A DNA stretch of 10,291 nt, taken from positions 1-10,291 of the forward strand of contig SEDG01000060.1 of NCBI GenBank assembly GCA_004295885.1, read 5' to 3'. The DNA is from Pedobacter sp. (GTDB lineage: Bacteria; Bacteroidota; Bacteroidia; Sphingobacteriales; Sphingobacteriaceae). The position numbers were made by a program, and so were the translations under genes. The notes below the pieces were generated by a model that was not told the origin of the DNA, searched no databases, and saw only the letters and a list, made by a program, of their open reading frames with translations. Numbering within the stretch: the stretch's first letter is position 1; every line of letters starts with the position of its first letter. Shown here piece after piece: positions 1 through 6,833 of this stretch.

Positions 1-230
1 ACCACACACTTCCTGCAGCTACCCTCAAATCACTTAACTTTTTGGATTTTGCGATTCATCCTCACCTCGACTATCATTTGTTTCCAGACAACTCGCTAGA
101 AAACCTAGAAAAACTGGCAGCCACCCTTGCCGTGCCCTCCTACCTCATTGATGACCAGACGGCAATTATGGTCCAGGACCGAGATATAAAGGTCGTTTCA
201 GAGGGAAACTGGAAAATGATTAATATATGA
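1..230 (+). CDS. Peptidase E-like (S51 / type 1 glutamine amidotransferase-like) protein, C-terminal fragment
   Basis: The reading frame is open from base 3 at the left edge to TGA at 228-230, so only about the last 75 residues are seen and the start lies outside the window. The first internal start-like codon (TTG at 42) is unlikely to be the real start, because the 13 codons before it read on smoothly. The tail has the pattern I associate with peptidase E relatives: a Phe-Ala-Ile-His-Pro-His-Leu-Asp segment, then PDNSLENLEK, VPSYLIDDQTAI and a final VVSEGNWK. Known S51 enzymes are cytoplasmic serine peptidases that cleave Asp-X dipeptides, and the His of the PH segment could be the catalytic His. 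The nucleophile region is outside the window, so activity cannot be judged. No T-rich terminator hairpin follows directly; a 7-bp inverted repeat (278-301) lies 47 bases downstream. Confidence 0.7.
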   Translation, partial: HTLPAATLKSLNFLDFAIHPHLDYHLFPDNSLENLEKLAATLAVPSYLIDDQTAIMVQDRDIKVVSEGNWKMINI

Positions 231-277
231 ACTAATAAAGCAGTATTTAACCTTCCTGCACTTAAGATATTCCCCCG

Positions 278-301
278 CCATAAACCAACGCCCCTTTATG
301 G
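278..301. repeat. Short inverted repeat (7-bp arms)
   Basis: CCATAAA at 278-284 is matched by TTTATGG at 295-301 with a 10-base C-rich loop. No T run follows, so it is not a standard intrinsic terminator. It directly precedes the larger inverted repeat at 305-406 and may be part of the same element. Confidence 0.45.
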
Positions 302-304
302 TGT

Positions 305-406
305 AAGCGCCTCGCTTGTGCCTAAATTTAAAATCAAAATACAAGAATTAAGCTAAATACGTAAATTGAAAATTTAGCATACAGTTCAATTACAGGCGAG
401 GCGCTT
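305..406. repeat. Long inverted repeat with ends of a dispersed intergenic repeat
   Basis: AAGCGCCTCGC at 305-315 is the exact reverse complement of 396-406. Allowing G-T pairs, the stem runs 16 positions (305-320 with 391-406). The 70-base interior contains a second inverted pair, GCTAAAT (352-358) with ATTTAGC (372-378). The arm sequence resembles the hairpin at 8029-8049: both share the core CAAGCGAG(A/G)CGCTT, seen here on the minus strand at 305-318. This fits a small dispersed palindromic element (REP/MITE-like) or a structured RNA; no encoded protein is seen. Confidence 0.55.
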
Positions 407-788
407 GACTAGATTGAGGAAGATACAGCGATGGATTTAACATCAGCGAAAAGGATACTACTCTATTGCAGGAGTTGATTTGGGGATTTGTGAGACTGGC
501 AATGGAATTTTGTGAGTGTAAGATGAGGATATTTAGATTATAGGGTTTTGCCATATCTTTATTAAATTCATATAAAAATCACAAAAAAGACTTAGAAAGC
601 CAACATTCCCAATAAAATATCGTCTCGCATCCTTCAAGCTTTTCAAACTATTATCATGATCATAAGCAGATAGCTTTGGCAGATGTTGCTGATTTTTTGA
701 AACCACTAAAATACTGATTAATAACCAGTAATAGGAGGTGCTAATTCTTAAACTAGAATTGATTGGCTAATGGCAATCACCTCTCTAC

Positions 789-816
789 TTGATCTTGAGA
801 ATTAATATTATATTTG
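789..816 (+). promoter_or_regulatory. Bacteroidota-type promoter of the nuclease gene
   Basis: TATATTTG at 809-816 matches the Bacteroidota -7 consensus TAnnTTTG exactly. A TTG at 789-791 lies 17 bases upstream, as expected for the -33 element. Transcription would begin near 823, giving a leader of about 20 bases before ATG 845. The -7 element overlaps the palindrome at 811-831. Confidence 0.55.
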
Positions 817-831
817 ATACACTATCAAATA
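811..831. promoter_or_regulatory. Perfect 9-3-9 palindrome, probable operator
   Basis: Arm TATTTGATA (811-819), spacer CAC, then the exact reverse complement (823-831). It covers the second half of the -7 element and the expected transcription start, 13 bases before ATG 845, so a bound dimeric repressor would block the promoter. No regulator gene is adjacent, so the binding protein is unknown. It could also act as a leader hairpin in RNA. Confidence 0.5.
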
Positions 832-844
832 ACGTTAATCTCCT

Positions 845-1420
845 ATGCCGAACCAAATAGATGAAAGCTTTGAAAATTTTCAAAGCTTAGAAACAATTAT
901 TGCTAGTTATGCGAAAGCAGAACTGTCTGAATCAGACACAAGAAGTAAATTGTTAGACTTTTTAATAATTTCCATACTAGGATGGAAGGAGGAAGATATT
1001 CTGAGAGAAGGATATGTTTCAGTAGGTTATTTTGATTATGAAATAAGAACTTCAGGATTTACCTTTATAGTAGAAGCAAAAAAGCAATTAGTTGCCTTTT
1101 CATTGCCTGCAAAAGGTAATCAAGTAAAACTTAAAACCATTTATACTTCTAACAAAGAAGTTATTGACCAGATAAGAGGTTATATTTTTGAAAGAGGCCT
1201 TCAATATGGGATAATCACAAATGGCACACAGTTCATTATTGCTAATTTTGTTTCTCATACAGGAAATGACTGGAAAGATAACATGTGTGTATATTATAAA
1301 AGCATTACCGACGTCAAAGAGAACTTTGTTGCTTTTTATAATCTTCTATCAAAAGATTCAATTAATAAAAATGGTAGAATAAAGATTAATATTGAACAGT
1401 TAGAGGTAAAAGTATATTAA
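845..1420 (+). CDS. PD-(D/E)XK nuclease domain protein (HsdR N-terminal type)
   Basis: The 191-residue product has the layout of the HsdR-N-type PD-(D/E)XK nuclease fold found in type I restriction R subunits and in many stand-alone defence proteins. Visible elements in order are an acidic ESDTR segment (29-33) before a helix ending in LGW (45-47), the catalytic Asp64 in FDYEI, Glu77-Ala-Lys79 in VEAKK, a QIRGY segment (109-113), and ITNG (124-127) before a final strand. The catalytic set D64, E77 and K79 is intact, so DNA cleavage is expected. There is no helicase or methylation partner, so this is not a normal type I system. The end looks premature: the downstream NTPase frame is already open at the last residues, and a -1 shift at the A4 run 1408-1411 would fuse both. 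ATG 845 follows the promoter and palindrome closely. Confidence 0.8.
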   Translation: MPNQIDESFENFQSLETIIASYAKAELSESDTRSKLLDFLIISILGWKEEDILREGYVSVGYFDYEIRTSGFTFIVEAKKQLVAFSLPAKGNQVKLKTIYTSNKEVIDQIRGYIFERGLQYGIITNGTQFIIANFVSHTGNDWKDNMCVYYKSITDVKENFVAFYNLLSKDSINKNGRIKINIEQLEVKVY

Positions 1421-1521
1421 GGGATAAAATATTAGCTCACCAAGGAGAAAAACTGAATAGAAATAAAATCAGTCATGAATTAATTCCAATTCTAAGTAGA
1501 TTTTTCGAGGAAATATTCAAA
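1396..1521 (+). other. In-frame open extension of the NTPase gene upstream of its first ATG (possible frameshift or non-ATG start)
   Basis: The NTPase frame is open without a stop from 1396 (after TGA 1393-1395) to the ATG at 1522. The deduced peptide looks like real protein: it includes KILAHQGEKLNRNKISHEL followed by a hydrophobic amphipathic stretch IPILSRFFEEIF. There is no ATG or GTG in it. A CTG at 1453 is preceded by AAGGAG (1442-1447) at 5 bases. Alternatively the nuclease frame passes into this one by a -1 slip at the A4 run 1408-1411, reading Val-Lys then Ser-Ile-Leu-Arg. An ancestral A5 run would give one uninterrupted protein of about 825 residues. Confidence 0.55.
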
Positions 1522-3321
1522 ATGGATTCATACGATAAGCAAATATTACAATATTGTTATGTAGAAAATGAAGACATAAAGAAGTATAGTGCGGAGCTAA
1601 CAAGTATCTTTATTGATCAACCACCTAAATTCGATGAACGTATTTCTCCTGTCCAAAATACGCAGAATACACACAAACAAATTAAAGCTACCTTATTTAG
1701 AGAGGAATATACTCCAGACCCGGTTATTTTAATTGGCACAGCTGGGGCTGGAAAGACGTCATTTATTAGGAATTTTGTGGAAAATGGCATTTCAGATAAG
1801 GAACATAAAAAGCGTCCAATAATTTATATTGATTTTATAAAATTTACAAGGCAAAATGTATATGATACAAATTTTGTATATAACTATATATTTGAAGAAG
1901 TCAAAAATGTTTGTTCAGACTTAAAACTTCATAAATTAAATGTTCTCAAGGTAATTTATTCTGTTGAAATAAAGGAGAGAAAAGAGAACATTTGGGCTCA
2001 TTTAGTCGCAAAAGGGGATGTTGATAAGCTAGAAGATCTGATTGCGAAATATCTAGAACAGGAAATCACGAAACCTATAAGACATTTGGAAAAAGTGTCT
2101 AACTACCTAACTAAACAATGTGGCAGAAAATTATGCTTGATCTTTGATAATGCCGATCAACTAAAAGAAGAAGAACAAAGAGAGATTTTTCTACTTGCCC
2201 ATAGCATAACTCGGAATTTAAACTGTATTGTTATTACATCTCTAAGAGAGGGTTATTTTTACAGATGGAAAGATAAGTCGCCATTTAATGCGTATCATTC
2301 AACCGTTTACCATATTACTGCGCCACCTTATAGAGAAGTTTTAGAGCGAAGAATTGATTATATTTTAAATAATTTTGAATTTGAAAAAGTTGGAATAACA
2401 GTAGGTAATAAATCAGTTGACTTTGAAAAGGGAAGTCTAAGGACATTGTTTGAAAACATAAGAAAAGCCCTATTTGAAGAGCATAATTCTGAAATATTAA
2501 GTTTTCTTGAAGAAACATCTTATCCTAATATTCGGGATGGCTTGGAGAAGTTTCAAACTTTCTTACTTTCAGGACATACCCATGTCACAGAATATATGTC
2601 TTTCGAATATGGAAAAGGTAATAGAAGAGGAATTCCATTTTGGGAATTTATTAAGTCTGTAGCATTGGACTCAAATTACTATTTCAACTCAAAGGATAGT
2701 AAAATAGTCAATTTGTTTTTACCCTCAAGCTTGAATACAAATCACTTTACTAAAATAAGATTGTTGTTATACCTTAGAAATGATGTTCAAAATAGTGGCA
2801 AAGACTTGGTGTTTTTTCCTGTAAGCAAAATTGTTGATGATTTCGTGAAAATTGGTTACACAAGAGACATAGTCGTAGAGGAGTTAAATGAGCTGCACTT
2901 ACGAAATTTGATTATAACATCTGATTATTCCTCTGATATAGAGGATGAAATATTAATAAATGAATCTTCAAAGATTACCATCAGTACTATAGGCAATTAT
3001 TACGCAGTTTCCTTGATTAAGCAATCTTCGTATTTAGAGCTTTGTGTCGCTGACACACCTATATATAATGAACACACCTTTGAACGTATCTCCTATATTT
3101 ACCCTGAGTCAGATAAGAATGGTATAAGAGATTTATCACGCAGAATAGAAACTGTAAAAGAGTTTATTCAGTATTTATCGACTATGGAGGGGATTGATCT
3201 CAAAAGAGCAATTGAAGATACTGAAAACGCTGGTCTATCATTTAAGATAATCGAATATATCAGTAAAGGAACTGAGCGACAATTCACTAGTATCGAGAAG
3301 TTTTTGGGTTCCATTCATTGA
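1522..3321 (+). CDS. P-loop NTPase (AAA/STAND-like) with probable winged-helix C-terminus
   Basis: The 599-residue product counted from ATG 1522 has Walker A GTAGAGKTS (72-80), a Walker B-like strand LCLIFDNADQL (204-214, with D209 and D212), and a sensor-like strand CIVITSLRE (235-243). It therefore binds and probably hydrolyses ATP in the manner of AAA/STAND ATPases. A long helical part (270-400) is followed by a probable winged-helix segment at about 405-495, with helices around KIRLLLYL and VEELNELHLRNLI and a strand pair ITSDY / KITISTIG. There are no membrane segments. With the nuclease domain just upstream this suggests an NTP-regulated nuclease, plausibly anti-phage (inference). The true start is probably upstream of 1522, because the frame is open to 1396. 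Base composition is very A+T-rich. The exact family was not recognised. Confidence 0.8.
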   Translation: MDSYDKQILQYCYVENEDIKKYSAELTSIFIDQPPKFDERISPVQNTQNTHKQIKATLFREEYTPDPVILIGTAGAGKTSFIRNFVENGISDKEHKKRPIIYIDFIKFTRQNVYDTNFVYNYIFEEVKNVCSDLKLHKLNVLKVIYSVEIKERKENIWAHLVAKGDVDKLEDLIAKYLEQEITKPIRHLEKVSNYLTKQCGRKLCLIFDNADQLKEEEQREIFLLAHSITRNLNCIVITSLREGYFYRWKDKSPFNAYHSTVYHITAPPYREVLERRIDYILNNFEFEKVGITVGNKSVDFEKGSLRTLFENIRKALFEEHNSEILSFLEETSYPNIRDGLEKFQTFLLSGHTHVTEYMSFEYGKGNRRGIPFWEFIKSVALDSNYYFNSKDSKIVNLFLPSSLNTNHFTKIRLLLYLRNDVQNSGKDLVFFPVSKIVDDFVKIGYTRDIVVEELNELHLRNLIITSDYSSDIEDEILINESSKITISTIGNYYAVSLIKQSSYLELCVADTPIYNEHTFERISYIYPESDKNGIRDLSRRIETVKEFIQYLSTMEGIDLKRAIEDTENAGLSFKIIEYISKGTERQFTSIEKFLGSIH

Positions 3322-3477
3322 TGCACAATATCATGAAATTTCTGGGCCCAATTTTTTTAACTATCTATAAATAAATTTTATGATGGAAGATATAATGATT
3401 ATAAAAATGATTGTTAATTAAATTTCGCGAAGCTGTGTGAACTGCTGTATTTTATATTATAACCAATTTAAACATGA

Positions 3478-3504
3478 AGTATCAGATACTACTGTAAAAA
3501 CAGT
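3478..3504. promoter_or_regulatory. Two adjacent small palindromes before the two-TM gene
   Basis: AGTATC-A-GATACT (3478-3490) is followed at once by ACTGT-AAAA-ACAGT (3491-3504). They lie 29 bases before ATG 3534. They may be operator half-sites or a leader hairpin. The local sequence is A+T-rich, and short palindromes occur there by chance. Confidence 0.25.
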
Positions 3505-3533
3505 TCTAATTGAAACTATCTTTCATAACTCCA

Positions 3534-4307
3534 ATGAAAACTAACCTGAGCAAATATCTTAATAATGACCTTGTAAAGTATCTTTTTTTACCCATTTGCG
3601 GACTCTTAATATATTGTATTACAAACATCTACACTCATACAATATCTATTAAAAAATTATATGAAGATCGCATAATCGAATTAGATAGTACTAACAATCT
3701 TTTGGAAAGCTTAATATCTCTTGAGCAAACATCATCTGAAATTTTAAAAAGAGCCGGAAATAGAAATTTAATCGAGTTAAAAATGTTCTCCTTCCTGAGT
3801 AAAAAAGAAATTAATATTGATAGTTTAAACGGAATACCTATTTGGTCATCGAAATTTAAGCTACAAATCGCAGAAGACCAAGGAAGGATAAATAAGTATT
3901 CAACATTAAAAATAGATTTTGCCAATCAAAATACCTATCATGTGTTTAGTGATTTTTTAGATTTAGAACTTCAATTCATCGAACAGCTCGACAAATACTA
4001 TCAATTTAAAAAAAAGAATAAGAATGCATATGACGAACCTATATTTAAACAAACTGAAAGTACAAGTATGTCTGTATATAGCAAATTAAATGAAATTGGA
4101 AATCGCCTCTCTCCCGACGACATCCTTAAACTTAGGGTGAACCAACAAAGACAATCAGATTTTCAAGACAAGGAATTTACTTCTAAAGTACAAGAGAAAG
4201 AATTTTTAAGAAATTTATTAATGATCGGAACATTGTTCTCTGCTCTGTTAGTGATAATATTAATTTGTATTTCTATTAAATACAAATTATTTGGCGTAAA
4301 AAGATAA
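3534..4307 (+). CDS. Unrecognised protein with an N- and a C-terminal membrane segment
   Basis: The product is 257 residues from ATG 3534. A TTG start at 3510 would add eight residues; a TAA directly before it excludes anything longer. I prefer the ATG because the region before it has no ribosome site and the peptide is unremarkable. Residues 15-34 and 226-249 are strongly hydrophobic, and Lys/Arg lie just outside both (the C-terminus reads KYKLFGVKR). This predicts both ends in the cytoplasm and about 190 residues in the periplasm. The periplasmic part is polar and mostly helical in character, rich in Leu, Lys and Glu, with no Cys pairs or known motif. It lies 212 bases after the NTPase gene on the same strand and shares its high A+T content, so it may belong to that locus, for example as a membrane component. 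The function is unknown. Confidence 0.65.
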   Translation: MKTNLSKYLNNDLVKYLFLPICGLLIYCITNIYTHTISIKKLYEDRIIELDSTNNLLESLISLEQTSSEILKRAGNRNLIELKMFSFLSKKEINIDSLNGIPIWSSKFKLQIAEDQGRINKYSTLKIDFANQNTYHVFSDFLDLELQFIEQLDKYYQFKKKNKNAYDEPIFKQTESTSMSVYSKLNEIGNRLSPDDILKLRVNQQRQSDFQDKEFTSKVQEKEFLRNLLMIGTLFSALLVIILICISIKYKLFGVKR

Positions 4308-4478
4308 ATATAATTATTGTTGAATCTTCAGAATTGCTGGAGCGATTTATCTCTTTTAGAGAAAGTCTTAAGTACATCTTGCCTATAAAATTCAAATATC
4401 TAAACAATAAATCTTTATCAATCAACGAGCAATAAGGTCTTAAAGGTAAATGCTTTTAGGTTAGAGGCCTCTCGTCGC

Positions 4479-4571
4479 TATGCTCCGTCGAGGTGAAAGT
4501 TAACGAGCCAATAGAGCTATAGAAGCAAAAAGCCAATATCTCTATTGGCTTTTCTTTTTATTTGGCAATCC
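4479..4571. repeat. Dispersed intergenic repeat, copy 1
   Basis: The left part (4479-4509) matches copy 3 (9711-9741) at 27 of 31 positions, starting with TATGCTCCGTCGAG. It continues into a GAGCCAA box, a 20-base linker and the GCCAATA hairpin shared by all three copies. The tail TTTGGCAATCC resembles copy 2 (TTTCCCAATCC). Confidence 0.7.
4528..4560. terminator. Bidirectional intrinsic terminator (repeat copy 1)
   Basis: The 11-bp stem pairs 4528-4538 (AAAGCCAATA core) with 4543-4553 around a TCTC loop. It is followed by a T-rich tail on the plus strand, and an A-rich left flank gives a T tract on the minus strand. It lies between convergent genes, where it can stop transcription from both sides. 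An upstream AGCCAATAGAG (4506-4516) can pair with CTCTATTGGCT (4540-4550) as an alternative stem. Confidence 0.7.
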
Positions 4572-4572
4572 A

Positions 4573-4590
4573 ACTTCGACTTCGCTCAGG
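4573..4590. repeat. Fragment of a common Bacteroidota intergenic repeat
   Basis: ACTTCGACTTCGCTCAGG is a short motif I recall as frequent between genes in Bacteroidota genomes. It sits directly after repeat copy 1. Only one copy is present in this window, so the assignment rests on memory rather than on internal evidence. Confidence 0.35.
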
Positions 4591-4865
4591 AAGACATACT
4601 AATATTTGTACTCGAGACCAATCTCATTTCGCACCAAATTCTCAAATATTTGCGGAAAATAGCCAACTTACCCCATTTTGAAGACAAACCAAAGGTACTC
4701 AGTTCGAACCAAATTGAGGCGATTGATATAGAATTTGAAACATGTTAAAGACATTATCGCGATGGATAATTTACTTGTAAAAACCTATTCTAGCATTAAT
4801 ATCCCAGATATTATCAAATGCTTTATTAATAGGTGGCACAAATGTCGGTAAATAAAATGATTTAG

Positions 4866-6833
4866 CTAGATTATAATTGGCTCTGTAATTACTCCAACAA
4901 TGTACTTTTCCTTATCCTTGACACGGAAATCAATGATGGTTTCTATATCGATCACGACAGAAGTTTTGATCATAGTAATGGCATCCTCGTCCGACAGCAA
5001 AGCTTCTTCTCCTTCAACTTTTTTCCATTTTGCAGGTTCACTATTTAATTTTTTATGGGCAAGTTCATCGGAAATCTCCTTTACCTTGACAGACAAAATT
5101 CCTTCCGCCCAATTTTCATCGGTTTTATAAAGCATTTCAAATGCGTTTGCAAAATCACATACCACAAAACTATCCTTCAATGAAAAAGCATAAGAGGTAA
5201 CAAGTGGTATGCCTTCGAAGGTGCCAATAATGAAAAATTGGGTGCCGAAAGTATCGATATCACCGTCATACACCTGTCCATAAGATTTAGAGCTAAGAAA
5301 TTTATCATCCTTATAGATCTGTTCTGGTTCGAGAAAAATAACCGTTGCCACGGTATTTTTGTCCCTCAACTTTTTGAGTGCTATGACCAATCCATCTAAA
5401 ATTGTAGCTGCCTCCACGGTATCTGGATTATTCCCAAAAACTACGTTGACAAATAGGGCGTCCTCATTTCGTCCTACGTCGCTCCCAATCTGATCCATTC
5501 CAAAAATGCGCTCATGGTTAGGCCCATCAATAAACATCATTTTTGCCTTGGACATGAAGATATTTGGGCCCACCCTTTTGAGCAAAATTTCCTCTGCACT
5601 AACATCTCTACGGTTGCCAAAATATTCAAAGATGCGCCTTATCCTAGCTTCGCGTTTCCAAAAGCTCAACATCGATTGGGTAAACGAGGCAACCCTTTCG
5701 TAATCAATAGGAGTATTGGCAATTATTCTTTCACGTTCACCGATCGAAATACGCTTTGCTCTGGCTACCGAAAGCAGCAAACTATCCGCCCTCTCGTTAA
5801 ACTCTTCAATATTTTCAACCTTGAGCACTAGCATCCATTTTTCTAAATTGGCAGCAATATGTTGCCTGATCTGTCTTAGCGAATCATATAAGTACTCTAC
5901 GTTCTGTAAGAGGTTTGGATCGACCTGGTCCACATTGAAAAAGGCGTTGGCGTTTCTTATACGATCAATAAAAAAACCTTTCGTCATCCAGTTGCTGGGC
6001 ATTGGTGGATAGTAAGCCTTTCCTTCCTTATGGTTTTCAAAATCCCATCTTTCCCATCCAAAATAGTTCCTCATATTTGCGACCCTGAACCATAGCACAT
6101 CGTTTATTTCATTTGGCGGAGAATACCGATCAACCCTTATTTCTTCCAAAAGTTCATTTAGATGTTGCGAGGGTATTACATTGTTCTCAAAGAGCAAAAT
6201 TAACCAGTATTTGATGCCAGAGGTTATCTGCCTACGATATTTAGCAAATTCACCAGCTATGTGCATCCTATCCCTGATGTGCTTAATCGCCTCATCATTT
6301 GCACCATTATCATTATCCCTTCTCAGCCGGGTCAGTTCATATTCTTCATCAAAGTTGAGGTCAAATGCCCCTTCGTACAGATTTGAAAAATGCCCTACAG
6401 CAATAGAAAAGATTTTCCAGTCAGCATGTCTGGTCAATTGGTAAAGAAAATCGTTGAAGCTATTAAATGCTTCGTAATAGAATTCATTGATAACCATTCT
6501 TTCAGCGTCGGAACCGACAGCCTTTCCACGATATCCAATCTCATAGATAACTTCTTTCAGATGCAAGGAAAGCTGCTCAGAAATCAGATCGACCTGGATA
6601 TTATATTTTTTGTCCTTATTGGCCAAATAAAAGATGTGGTAATAAAAACGATTTGGAAAGCCGACATATTCTTGAAAGTATTGGAGCTTTCTAAAGTTAA
6701 TCGACTCCCGAAGCGCAGTCCTAATAAAACTTAGAAAGGCATAAACGGTCTCGTTCTGATTGCTTTCTATGGCTTTTTCCACCGAATTGAATACTGAAGC
6801 GGAAAGGCCTGACGTGATCTCTCGGTTAATCAT
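4866..6833 (-). CDS. Unrecognised 655-residue soluble protein, second gene of a coupled pair
   Basis: I do not recognise this protein. It has no signal peptide and no membrane segment. The first 400 residues are mostly helical and rich in aromatic and charged residues, for example the RNYFGWERWDFENH stretch at 255-268. The last third (about 425-590) has several hydrophobic strand-like segments, such as ALFVNVVFGNN (459-469), VATVIFLEPE (495-504), TQFFIIGTFEGIPLVTSYAF (531-550) and SFVVCDFANAF (555-565), suggesting an alpha/beta C-terminal domain. No Walker, HNH or nuclease motif is evident. Its ATG overlaps the stop of the upstream membrane-protein gene by ATGA (6830-6833), so the two are translationally coupled and their products probably act together. 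Codon use and base composition look less A+T-rich than in the 845-4307 region. Possible roles include sensing or effector function with the membrane partner (inference). Confidence 0.75.
   Translation of the reverse strand: MINREITSGLSASVFNSVEKAIESNQNETVYAFLSFIRTALRESINFRKLQYFQEYVGFPNRFYYHIFYLANKDKKYNIQVDLISEQLSLHLKEVIYEIGYRGKAVGSDAERMVINEFYYEAFNSFNDFLYQLTRHADWKIFSIAVGHFSNLYEGAFDLNFDEEYELTRLRRDNDNGANDEAIKHIRDRMHIAGEFAKYRRQITSGIKYWLILLFENNVIPSQHLNELLEEIRVDRYSPPNEINDVLWFRVANMRNYFGWERWDFENHKEGKAYYPPMPSNWMTKGFFIDRIRNANAFFNVDQVDPNLLQNVEYLYDSLRQIRQHIAANLEKWMLVLKVENIEEFNERADSLLLSVARAKRISIGERERIIANTPIDYERVASFTQSMLSFWKREARIRRIFEYFGNRRDVSAEEILLKRVGPNIFMSKAKMMFIDGPNHERIFGMDQIGSDVGRNEDALFVNVVFGNNPDTVEAATILDGLVIALKKLRDKNTVATVIFLEPEQIYKDDKFLSSKSYGQVYDGDIDTFGTQFFIIGTFEGIPLVTSYAFSLKDSFVVCDFANAFEMLYKTDENWAEGILSVKVKEISDELAHKKLNSEPAKWKKVEGEEALLSDEDAITMIKTSVVIDIETIIDFRVKDKEKYIVGVITEPIII

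Larger units (their letters stand above)
231..844. other. 614-base intergenic region
   Basis: No convincing gene is present. It holds a short inverted repeat (278-301), a long inverted repeat (305-406), and at its right end the promoter and palindrome that belong to the nuclease gene. The middle (410-780) has only very short ORFs. An open stretch of 33 codons at 616-714 without a start codon could be a gene remnant but matches nothing I recognise. Confidence 0.6.
4308..4865. other. 558-base convergent intergenic region
   Basis: It lies between the plus-strand two-TM gene and the minus-strand 655-residue gene. It holds repeat copy 1 with its terminator hairpin (4479-4571) and a fragment of a common Bacteroidota intergenic repeat (4573-4590). 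A frame open from 4545 to 4748 starts inside the terminator hairpin and resembles no protein. Nothing else is seen. Confidence 0.6.

Noticed and set aside
431..478. Small ORF starting ATG GAT TTA
   Set aside because: Only 15 codons, with no ribosome site and no similarity to known small proteins.
616..717. Open stretch of 33 codons ending at TGA 715-717, with a protein-like tail (ALADVADFLKPLKY)
   Set aside because: No start codon, no upstream continuation and no recognised family; could be a gene remnant but the length is within chance.
732..785. Imperfect inverted repeat GAGGTG ... CACCTC with shorter pairs inside
   Set aside because: Arms of only six bases with a long loop; weaker than the 811-831 palindrome and likely by chance.
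231..844. CRISPR array or tRNA-flanked integration site
   Set aside because: No regularly spaced repeats and no tRNA cloverleaf or integrase gene were seen.
845..3321. Type I restriction-modification system
   Set aside because: Only the R-subunit-type nuclease domain is seen; helicase motifs and HsdM and HsdS genes are missing, and the NTPase lacks superfamily 2 helicase motifs.
3635..3925. 96-codon minus-strand ORF inside the two-TM gene
   Set aside because: It is antisense to a longer ORF with coherent membrane topology and has no promoter or partner of its own.
4545..4748. 67-codon ORF
   Set aside because: It starts at a TTG inside the terminator hairpin and runs through repeat sequence; the peptide is not convincing.
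6390..6734. 114-codon plus-strand ORF, and others at 5506-6012 and 7097-7438
   Set aside because: They lie antisense to the two long minus-strand genes, which have better protein character and coupled starts.
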